Source: Bacteroidales bacterium (lineage in GTDB: Bacteria > Bacteroidota > Bacteroidia > Bacteroidales > Bacteroidaceae). From it: DNA of 61,000 nt. Position numbers and translations under genes: made by a program. The notes under the pieces were generated by a model. That model made no database searches and was not told the DNA's origin. It saw only the letters and a list, made by a program, of their open reading frames with translations. Position 1 is the first letter of the stretch, and every line of letters starts with the position of its first letter. The DNA is taken from positions 1 through 61,000 of the forward strand of contig JALEZQ010000011.1 in the NCBI GenBank assembly GCA_022772475.1. The letters run 5' to 3'. This document shows, piece by piece, positions 30,745 through 37,525 of the stretch.

Positions 30745-30768
30745 CCCGGAAAGCCCGGAATATCCGCC
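30706..30768. repeat. 9-bp tandem repeat across the rlmN stop codon
   Basis: Units such as GCCGGAGAT, GCCGGAAAT, GCTGGAATT, TCCGGATAA, CCCGGAAAG and CCCGGAATA follow in 9-bp register, spanning the TAA at 30742-30744. Read on the minus strand they match the units at 26392-26457. Confidence 0.8.
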
Positions 30769-30801
30769 CCACCCACTAACCCCGAACAACCCCATACCAT
30801 C

Positions 30802-31950
30802 ATGACCAACGAACAAACCGCACATACCGAGGAGCAGGTGGCTGCCATCGCTCCGACCCACCATCGCCTGCGCGTGGGCATCACCCACGGCGACATCAAC
30901 GGCGTGGGCTACGAACTCATCTTCCGCACCTTCGCCGCTCCCGAGATGGCCGACCTCTGTACACCCATCGTCTTCGGCTCTGCCAAGGTGGCCCACTACC
31001 ACCGCAAGGCCTTAGGTCTCGACACCCCTTTCCAGGTTGTCGCTACCGCCGCTGATGCCCTCGAGGGACAGTTGAACCTCATCGACTGCGCCACCGACGA
31101 CGTCAGCGTGCAGTTTGGCCAGTGCTCGGCCGAAGCCGGCCACATGGCCTACGTCGCCCTCGAGGCTGCCACAGAGGCCCTCAAGGCCGGCGACATCGAC
31201 GTGCTCGTCACCGCCCCCATCTGCAAGTCGGCTATCCAGAGTGCTGACTTCCGCTTCGTAGGCCATACCGAATACCTGGCCGACCGCTTGGCTCCCGACA
31301 GCCAGCCGCTGATGATGCTCTGCAACGCCCAGTTGCGCGTGGCCTTGGTCACCACCCATCTGCCCCTGCGCGATGTGCCCGCCGCCATCACCACCGAGAG
31401 CGTGGAACAGCACATCCGTCAGGTCTATCACAGCCTGCGCCACGACTTCCTCGTGCCCGCGCCGCGCATCGCCGTCCTCGGCCTCAACCCCCACAACGGC
31501 GACAACGGCACCCTGGGCAGCGAAGAGGCCGACATCATCCGCCCTGCCATCCAGGCCGCCGTCGAGGACGGCATCCAGTGCTTCGGCCCCTATCCCGCCG
31601 ACGGCTTCTTCGGCGCCGGCCTCTATGGCGAGTTTGACGCCGTGCTGGCCATGTACCACGACCAGGCCCTGGCGCCGTTCAAGGCCCTGTCGATGGACGA
31701 CGGTGTCAACTTCACCGCCGGCCTGCCCTACGTCCGCACCTCGCCCGACCACGGCACCGCCTTCGACATCGCCGGCCGCGGCATCGCCAGCGAAGCCTCC
31801 TTCCGCCGCGCCATCTACGACGCCATCGACATCTGCCGCAACCGCCGTGCCGACGACGACGCCCGCCGCAACCCCCTGCCCAAACTCTACCACGAGCGCC
31901 GCGAGGACGGCCTGCGCGTGCAGCGTCAGCCCCTGCCCCCGCTCTCCTGA
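30802..31950 (+). CDS. pdxA: 4-hydroxythreonine-4-phosphate dehydrogenase PdxA
   Basis: The 382-residue enzyme oxidises 4-phosphohydroxy-L-threonine in the DXP-dependent route to pyridoxal phosphate. Family hallmarks are THGDINGVGYE at the N-terminus, VTAPICKSA, VGHTEYLAD, VALVTTHLPLRDV, the metal ligand region MYHDQALAPFK and VRTSPDHGTAFDIAG. Its first 22 residues form a slightly long polar extension. It lies 57 bp after rlmN and 79 bp before the nucleotidyltransferase in the same direction. The neighbouring lipid-like genes do not obviously share its pathway. Confidence 0.97.
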   Translation: MTNEQTAHTEEQVAAIAPTHHRLRVGITHGDINGVGYELIFRTFAAPEMADLCTPIVFGSAKVAHYHRKALGLDTPFQVVATAADALEGQLNLIDCATDDVSVQFGQCSAEAGHMAYVALEAATEALKAGDIDVLVTAPICKSAIQSADFRFVGHTEYLADRLAPDSQPLMMLCNAQLRVALVTTHLPLRDVPAAITTESVEQHIRQVYHSLRHDFLVPAPRIAVLGLNPHNGDNGTLGSEEADIIRPAIQAAVEDGIQCFGPYPADGFFGAGLYGEFDAVLAMYHDQALAPFKALSMDDGVNFTAGLPYVRTSPDHGTAFDIAGRGIASEASFRRAIYDAIDICRNRRADDDARRNPLPKLYHERREDGLRVQRQPLPPLS

Positions 31951-32029
31951 GGGCCCGGCGGCACCGTCAGCACGAACAGATGCCGCCTCTTTCCTTCTTC
32001 TCAGCACACCGCTATAATCATATAGGAAA

Positions 32030-32746
32030 ATGAAATATGCCATCATAGCCGCCGGCGAAGGCTCGCGCCTGATGAGCGAGGGTGTGGCCCTGCCCAAGCC
32101 CCTCGTGCCCATCTGCGGCGAACCGATGATAGACCGTCTGGTGCGCATCTTCACCGAGAACGGCGCCGACGAGATCTGCATCATCGTCAACCGCCTCCAT
32201 CCTCAGACCGAAGCCCATGTGCGCCACCTCATGGCGCAGCCCGGCCATGCCCCCATCCGTTTGGCCGTCGAGACCACGCCCAGTTCGATGCACAGTTTCA
32301 ATGTCCTGGCCCCCTGGCTCGAAGACGCCCCCTTCTGTCTGACCACCGTCGATACCATCTTCCGCGAGGACGACTTCGCCGCCTATATCCGCGCCTTCCG
32401 CCAGGGACAGGGCGGACTGATGGCCGTCACCGACTATATCGACGACGAGAAGCCCCTCTACGTAGGCACCGACGCCGACCTGCGCATCACCGGCTTTCAC
32501 GACAGCGACGAGGGCGACCGCTACATCTCCGGCGGCATCTATGCCCTCCAGCCCGAGGCCATCGCCACCCTGCGCCGCTGTATGGCCGAGGGCCGCAGCC
32601 GTATGCGCAACTTCCAGCGCGCCCTTGTCGAGGACGGTCTGGAACTCCATGCCTGGCCTATGAGCAAGGTGCTCGACGTCGATCACGCCAGCGACATCGC
32701 CAAGGCCGAAGCCTTCCTCAGCGAAACCCCAACGCCGCAGCCATGA
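32030..32746 (+). CDS. Nucleotidyltransferase (NTP_transferase family)
   Basis: The 238 residues show the sugar/alcohol-phosphate nucleotidyltransferase signature: AAGEGSRL (residues 7-14), PKPLVPICGEPMIDR and the metal-binding TTVDTIF. Enzymes of this group join a phosphorylated sugar, inositol or choline-like alcohol to CTP, UTP or GTP. The next genes include an ATP-grasp-like protein and a CDP-alcohol transferase, so I infer a CDP-activated polar alcohol, for example CDP-inositol. The 3' end overlaps the next gene by 4 bp (ATGA), indicating translational coupling. Confidence 0.85.
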   Translation: MKYAIIAAGEGSRLMSEGVALPKPLVPICGEPMIDRLVRIFTENGADEICIIVNRLHPQTEAHVRHLMAQPGHAPIRLAVETTPSSMHSFNVLAPWLEDAPFCLTTVDTIFREDDFAAYIRAFRQGQGGLMAVTDYIDDEKPLYVGTDADLRITGFHDSDEGDRYISGGIYALQPEAIATLRRCMAEGRSRMRNFQRALVEDGLELHAWPMSKVLDVDHASDIAKAEAFLSETPTPQP

Positions 32747-33618
32747 GAATCCTCGGAATAAGACGTGCCGAGCGTTTCTCGCCCGGTTCGGCCGAGCGCG
32801 ACGAAGCCATCTTCGCCGCCGTGGCCCGCGTCCTCACCGCCGGCGGCCATCAGGTGACCCTCACCGACGAAGACCGCTGGTGCCGCGAGGCCGAGCGGCC
32901 GACCGCCAAGGGAAGTGATGCCGAGGCCAATGCCGCCGCCGTCTTTCACATGGCCCGCGACCCGCAGACCCTGGCCCGCTTGGCCAGTTTGGAAGCCCGC
33001 GGCGTGACCGTCGTCAACAGTGCCGCGGCCCTGCTCCACACCAGCCGCGCCGTCCTGGCGCAGCGCTTCGAGGGCGGCGGCGTGAGCGTCGTGCCCCAGC
33101 GCGCCGTAGGCCCCGCCGATGCCCCGCCCTCGTTTGCCGACGGCCGTCGCTACTGGCTCAAGCGCGGCGATGCCTGTGCGCAGCACCCTGACGACGTCTG
33201 TCCCATCGACAGTGCCGACGCCTATGCCCGCGCCATGGCCGCCTATGCCCGCCGCGGTGTGGGCAGCATCTTGCTGTCGGCCCACGTCGAGGGCGACCTG
33301 GTCAAGTTTTATGGCGTCGAGGGCACGCCCTTCTTCTACGCCTATGCCGCCACAGCCCCCGGCGGCTTCTCCAAATACGGCATGGAGCGCCTCAACGGCA
33401 CGCCGCAGGGCTACGCCTACGACGTGCAGGGCCTCAAGGCCGATGCCGACCGCGCCGCGCGCCTCAGCGGCTACACCGTCTATGGCGGCGACTGCATCAT
33501 CGACGCCGCCGGCCGTTGGCACATCATCGACTTCAACGACTGGCCCAGTTTCGCTCCCTGCGTCGCCCCCGCCGCCGAGGCCATCGCCAGCCGCCTGACG
33601 GCAGCTGCACGGTGGTAA
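32743..33618 (+). CDS. ATP-grasp-like protein, RimK-type fold
   Basis: The 291 residues begin MRILGIRRAERFSPGS and contain an ATP-grasp-like order of elements: a pre-ATP-grasp N-terminal part (to about 100), TSRAVLAQRFEGGGVSVVPQ, YWLKRGDACAQ, SILLSAHVEGDLVKFYGV, YAATAPGG and the metal-site IIDFNDWPSF near residue 265. It may ligate or phosphorylate a small substrate in the head-group pathway, as inositol-kinase-like ATP-grasp enzymes do, but the substrate is not known. It overlaps the upstream nucleotidyltransferase by 4 bp and precedes the CDP-alcohol transferase by 42 bp. Confidence 0.7.
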   Translation: MRILGIRRAERFSPGSAERDEAIFAAVARVLTAGGHQVTLTDEDRWCREAERPTAKGSDAEANAAAVFHMARDPQTLARLASLEARGVTVVNSAAALLHTSRAVLAQRFEGGGVSVVPQRAVGPADAPPSFADGRRYWLKRGDACAQHPDDVCPIDSADAYARAMAAYARRGVGSILLSAHVEGDLVKFYGVEGTPFFYAYAATAPGGFSKYGMERLNGTPQGYAYDVQGLKADADRAARLSGYTVYGGDCIIDAAGRWHIIDFNDWPSFAPCVAPAAEAIASRLTAAARW

Positions 33619-33660
33619 ATCGCGGACAGCGCGCCCCATAAATCCTATACCGAACGAATC

Positions 33661-34587
33661 ATGTCTGAAAAGAAAACCAACAAACTCGCCGCCACCTTCA
33701 AGTCGCAAGACACCGAAGAGTGGCTCGACATCCACTTCACCCGCCCCCTGGGGCTGCTGTGGGCCAACTTCTTCAACCTCTTCGGCACCCACCCCAACGT
33801 GGTGACCATCCTCTCCATCCTGCTCGGCCTGGGCGCCGGCATCTGCTTCTATTTCACCGACTTTTGGACCAACCTGCTCGGCGTCGGCCTGCTGGTGTGG
33901 GCCAACCTCTACGACAGCTGCGACGGCCAGTTGGCCCGCATGACGGGCAAGAAGACCCGCTGGGGCCGCATCCTCGACGGCTTTGCCGGCGACGTCTGGT
34001 TCTTCGCCATCTACGTCGCCATCAGCCTGCGCCTCATGCCCACCTGGGGCCCGTGGATATGGGTGCTCACCGTCGTGACGGGCTTCATCTTCCACGGCAA
34101 GCAGTGCGCCCTGGCCGACTACTACCGCAACATCCACCTCTATTTCCTGAAAGGCAAGGACGGCAGCGAACTGGACCGCAGCGACCGCCTCACGGCCGAG
34201 TTTCAGCATCTGACGTGGCGCCGCGACGGCGCGTGGAAACTCTTCCTCTTCTTCTACCGCAACTACACCCGCTCGCAGGAGCGCCTCACCCCCGCCTTCC
34301 AGCGCCTGCGCAACGCCCTGGCCGAGCGCTTCCCCAAGGCCCTGCCGCAGCCCCTGCGCGACGACTTCCGCGCCGGCAGTCTGCCCCTGATGAAGTGGGC
34401 CAACATCCTGACCTTCAACACGCGCGCCATCGTGCTCTACATCGCCGTCCTCGTTGACGAGCCCTGGATTTACCCCGTCTTCGAGGCCACCGTCATGAAC
34501 GCCCTCATGCTCTACATGTGGCGCCGCCACGAAAACCTCTGCCGCCGCGTGCAGGCCAATCTCGACACCTATGAAACCGCTGTATAG
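33661..34587 (+). CDS. CDP-alcohol phosphatidyltransferase family protein
   Basis: The 308-residue integral membrane protein carries the CDP-alcohol phosphotransferase motif in YDSCDGQLARMTGKKTRWG followed by RILDGFAGD (residues about 88-118). The last Asp is one position later than in the usual D-x3-D end, giving D-x4-D. Five or six hydrophobic helices surround it. These enzymes swap CMP of a CDP-linked donor for an alcohol, forming a phosphodiester such as phosphatidylinositol phosphate. A long C-terminal amphipathic stretch (residues 165-240) is unusual. With the nucleotidyltransferase two genes upstream it could complete a two-step head-group pathway. It overlaps the next gene by 17 bp. 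Confidence 0.88.
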   Translation: MSEKKTNKLAATFKSQDTEEWLDIHFTRPLGLLWANFFNLFGTHPNVVTILSILLGLGAGICFYFTDFWTNLLGVGLLVWANLYDSCDGQLARMTGKKTRWGRILDGFAGDVWFFAIYVAISLRLMPTWGPWIWVLTVVTGFIFHGKQCALADYYRNIHLYFLKGKDGSELDRSDRLTAEFQHLTWRRDGAWKLFLFFYRNYTRSQERLTPAFQRLRNALAERFPKALPQPLRDDFRAGSLPLMKWANILTFNTRAIVLYIAVLVDEPWIYPVFEATVMNALMLYMWRRHENLCRRVQANLDTYETAV

Positions 34588-35605
34588 AAACCTCTTCCTG
34601 CTCTTCGGCGTGGTGGCCATCGTCATCATGCTCCTCTCCTTCGACGTCGATTACCGGATGATAGGCAGCCGCATGGGCAGCGCCCTGGCCTATCTCCCCT
34701 TGGTCATCGGCGTATGGGTGGCCGTCTATGCCTGCAACGCCTGGGCCTTCCAGATGATTGTCAACGCCAGCGACCACGACAAGCACCTCGACTTCCGCCA
34801 CGCCTACAAGCTCACCGTCTCCGGCTTCGCCTTCAGTTACACCACGCCCTTCGGCTTCGGTGGCGGTCCCTACCGCGTCATGGAACTGGCCAACCACATC
34901 GGCATGAACCGCGCCATGTCGTCCGTCGTGCTCTACTCGATGATGCACATCCTCTCCCACATCTGCCTGTGGGCCACCGCCGCCGCCCTCTTCGTGGTCT
35001 GCTGTTACGACAAGATGGACACCGCCCTGTGGATAGCCGCCGGCATCTTCGCCGCCGTACTCCTCTTCGTCATCTATTTCTTCTACCGCGGCTATAAGAA
35101 CGGCCTCATCGTCCGCCTGTACCGCCTGCTGTTCTACATCCCCTACGTCCGCCGCTATGCCCGCCGCTTCTACGACAAGCAGGTGGAGAACATGGAGCAG
35201 ATAGACCGGCGCATCGCCTGTCTGCACCAGATGCCCCGCGCCTTCTATGGTTCGCTGCTGATGGAGTACGTCGGCCGCCTGATCAACAGTCTCGAGTTCT
35301 ACTTCATCCTCCTGGCCTTCGGCGCCCCCGTCACCCTCCTCGACGCCCTCTTCGTCCTGGCCTTCTCCTCGCTCGTGGGCAACCTGCTCTTCTTCTTCCC
35401 CATGCAGATGGGCGCCCGCGAGGGCGGCCTGGCCCTCGTCATCCAGATACTGGGCTATCCCGGCGGCGCCGGCGTCGGCATCTTCTCTGCCTTCCTCACC
35501 CGTATCCGCGAACTGGTATGGATATTCATCGGTGTCTCCCTGGTCAAGGTGGGAAACAAAGCACTGATGAAACAGGCCGACAGCGCCGACATGCCCCAGT
35601 CATAA
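34571..35605 (+). CDS. Flippase-like UPF0104/LPG synthase TM-type protein
   Basis: The 344 residues form about eight membrane helices of the kind found in lysylphosphatidylglycerol synthase N-terminal domains (UPF0104). Conserved-looking stretches are GFAFSYTTPFGFGGGPYRVMELA and PMQMGAREGGLALVIQIL. No aminoacyl-transfer domain follows, so it more likely moves or shields a lipid intermediate than aminoacylates one. It overlaps the CDP-alcohol transferase by 17 bp, strong evidence that both act on the same lipid. Confidence 0.85.
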   Translation: MKPLYRNLFLLFGVVAIVIMLLSFDVDYRMIGSRMGSALAYLPLVIGVWVAVYACNAWAFQMIVNASDHDKHLDFRHAYKLTVSGFAFSYTTPFGFGGGPYRVMELANHIGMNRAMSSVVLYSMMHILSHICLWATAAALFVVCCYDKMDTALWIAAGIFAAVLLFVIYFFYRGYKNGLIVRLYRLLFYIPYVRRYARRFYDKQVENMEQIDRRIACLHQMPRAFYGSLLMEYVGRLINSLEFYFILLAFGAPVTLLDALFVLAFSSLVGNLLFFFPMQMGAREGGLALVIQILGYPGGAGVGIFSAFLTRIRELVWIFIGVSLVKVGNKALMKQADSADMPQS

Positions 35606-35636
35606 TACGCCTCATCATCGTTATACCCCTCCCTCC

Positions 35637-36356
35637 ATGCGCCCCTTTCACACCCTCATCTTCGACTACGGCGGCACCCTCGACACCGATGCCCGCCACT
35701 GGTCGCACGTCCTGCGCGACGGCTATGCCGCCGCCGGTCTCACCCTCGCCGACGACGTCTGGCGCGACGCCTACGTCCACGGCGAGCGCACCTTGGCCCG
35801 CCAGCCCATCATCGGCCCCGACGACGATTTCCTCACCCTGCTGCGCAAGAAAGCCGACATCGAGACGCAGCGTCTGGCCCAGCTCGGCATCGCCTTCGCC
35901 GACGACAGCGCCCGCCAGGCCATGGCCGACAGCGTAGCCCGATGGTGCGACGCCTATGTGCGCCGCCAGATGGACGTCACCCGCCGCGTGCTCGACTTCG
36001 CCGCCGCCCACTACCGCCTGGTCCTCGTCTCCAATTTCTACGGCAACGTCGGGGCCGTGCTCCGCGGCTATGGCCTCGACCACTATTTCCCCCTTATCAT
36101 CGAGAGCGCCGTCGTCGGCGTGCGCAAGCCCGATCCCGCCATCTACCGCCTCGGCGTCGAGGCCGCCGGCTGCCCCGCCGCCGACTGTCTGGTCGTCGGC
36201 GACAGTTTCGGCAAGGACATCGTCCCCGCCACCGCCGTAGGCTGCCACAGCGTGTGGCTGCGCGGAGAAGGGTGGGGGAAGGAAGAGACCGACGACAGCC
36301 TGCCCGACGTCATCCTCGACCATCTGGCCGACCTCCCCGCCTGGCTCGAGGCATAG
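35637..36356 (+). CDS. HAD-superfamily phosphatase
   Basis: The 239-residue protein shows all four HAD motifs: DYGGTLD (nucleophile D10 and acid D14, with Tyr in place of the common Phe or Leu), VSNFYG, the KPDP lysine and VGDSFGKDI. The helical cap lies between residues 20 and 95. In this operon the likely substrate is the phosphate intermediate left by the CDP-alcohol transferase or an alcohol phosphate. It ends the seven-gene run. Confidence 0.88.
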   Translation: MRPFHTLIFDYGGTLDTDARHWSHVLRDGYAAAGLTLADDVWRDAYVHGERTLARQPIIGPDDDFLTLLRKKADIETQRLAQLGIAFADDSARQAMADSVARWCDAYVRRQMDVTRRVLDFAAAHYRLVLVSNFYGNVGAVLRGYGLDHYFPLIIESAVVGVRKPDPAIYRLGVEAAGCPAADCLVVGDSFGKDIVPATAVGCHSVWLRGEGWGKEETDDSLPDVILDHLADLPAWLEA

Positions 36357-36567
36357 GGCGCACCGGCCGCGTCGCGCCACGCTCGCCGGGCCATCCCGTC
36401 CGGGCACGCTCTTAGAGGACGGTGGAGAGCGCTTGGCGTTTTCCGCACGCGTTTTCTATCACCGCCCGTTTTGCGGGCAAAAACTTTAGGAAAGATTAAC
36501 GGCCCGCAGGCTTTCGGAACAGCGTATGGACTACTGAAAACACCGCTTGGGCTACGCGATATTCAAC

Positions 36568-36616
36568 TTGGGCGACTGTTTTTACGGTTTGGGCGACCGT
36601 AAAAACAGTCGCCCAA
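36568..36616. repeat. 20-bp perfect inverted repeat
   Basis: TTGGGCGACTGTTTTTACGG (36568-36587) is repeated as its exact reverse complement at 36597-36616. The 9-base loop itself contains TTGGGCGA, a third copy of the arm start. It lies 212 bp after the HAD stop and may terminate or protect the operon transcript. Confidence 0.85.
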
Positions 36617-36641
36617 ACCGTAAAATGGCCTTTAGGCCACG

Positions 36642-36667
36642 AAAAAAGGGCCCCCGAGGGAGCCCTT
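36642..36667 (-). terminator. Hairpin with T run on the minus strand
   Basis: AAGGGC pairs with GCCCTT around a GC-rich loop; on the minus strand six T residues follow. There is no recognised minus-strand gene directly upstream of it, so it may end an unrecognised transcript from the repeat region or act on the plus strand as a plain hairpin. Confidence 0.5.
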
Positions 36668-36782
36668 CACACTTTGCTATGCAAATATACAACAAATAGA
36701 GGCGAAATGCAAATCGCCCTTTTCCGCTGCTTCTCCGCAAAACCGTGCGCCGGCAAGCGAGCGTTTCCTATTTTTACGAATA

Positions 36783-37242
36783 GGCGTCTGAGGTCGCATA
36801 GTAGTACCACGTCCATTGACGTGTTACTCAGAACTTCATCGTGGCGCCCGCCACGATACCTATTTTTAGGCGTTTTAATAGGCGTTGCTCCTGACGTCGC
36901 AACAAGTACTGAGAGCCATGTCAATGGACATGGCTCTACTATTGGCGCCCGCCAAGATACCAAGTCTTAAACCAAGGCGTTGCGTCTGAGGCCTCATAGT
37001 AGTACCACGTCCATTGACGTGGTACTCAGTGCTTCATCGTGGTGCCCAGCCACGATCCCTTTTTTGTAGGCGTTTTAATAGGCGTTGCTCCTATCGTCGC
37101 AACAAGTACTGAGAGCCATGTCAATGGACATGGCTCTACTATTGGTGCCCGCCACGATACCAAGTCTTAAACCAAGGCGTTGCTCCTATCGTTGCAACAA
37201 GCACTGAGAGCCACGCGGGTGGACATGGCTCTACTATTGGCG
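36783..37242. repeat. Array of five ~98-bp palindromic repeat units in alternating orientation
   Basis: Units start GGCGT(T)... at 36783, 36881, 36976, 37081 and 37176. Each has a strong hairpin, either GTACCACGTC-CATT-GACGTGGTAC type (units 1 and 3) or GAGCCATGTC-AATG-GACATGGCTC type (units 2, 4 and 5), plus a TCGTGGC-GCCACGA type hairpin. The first kind read in reverse matches the second, including flanking ACTGAG and CTACT, so the hairpin orientation alternates. No gene is present. Confidence 0.85.
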
Positions 37243-37525
37243 CGCCCCCTCTTTACTCCTTCTATGTTTGTTTCGCGAAATAAACCCGCGGTTTCACGAA
37301 GGACGCCGCGGCGGATAATTTCTCTTGGTAGCCCCTATTGTACTTTTGCACTGAAATAGTCCGGCCTTTCGCAGACATGGAGGCCCCGGGTAAGCGGGTT
37401 CGCGACGCCCGCCAACGCCGACAAAGTCGCAGCGAACAGGCTGCTACTGAGCGGTATAGCCTTGGGGAATCTGATACATAGAGACGCACGTACAATCATT
37501 TTTCAATTTATTAAAACAAAATCCT
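37243..37525 (+). promoter_or_regulatory. Leader with minus-7 box for the coiled-coil lipoprotein gene
   Basis: TACTTTTG at 37341-37348 fits the consensus minus-7 box; TTG at the ideal distance is missing. It would give a 5' leader of about 170 bases. The leader contains CGCGACGCCCGCC and GTCGCAGCGAAC segments that could pair, so an mRNA-stabilising structure is possible. An AT-rich stretch runs directly before the ATG. Confidence 0.4.

Noticed and set aside
32683-34629. 648-codon open frame on the minus strand
   Set aside because: Opposes the ATP-grasp-like and CDP-alcohol transferase genes, which carry real motifs. It crosses several gene borders, as shadows do.
36783-37242. CRISPR array
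   Set aside because: Repeats are about 98 bp, nearly contiguous, alternate in orientation and have no variable spacers; no cas genes are nearby.
36783-37242. Integron attC cassette array
   Set aside because: The units are palindromic, but GTTRRRY/RYYYAAC core sites do not frame them, no cassette genes occur between them and no integrase is present.
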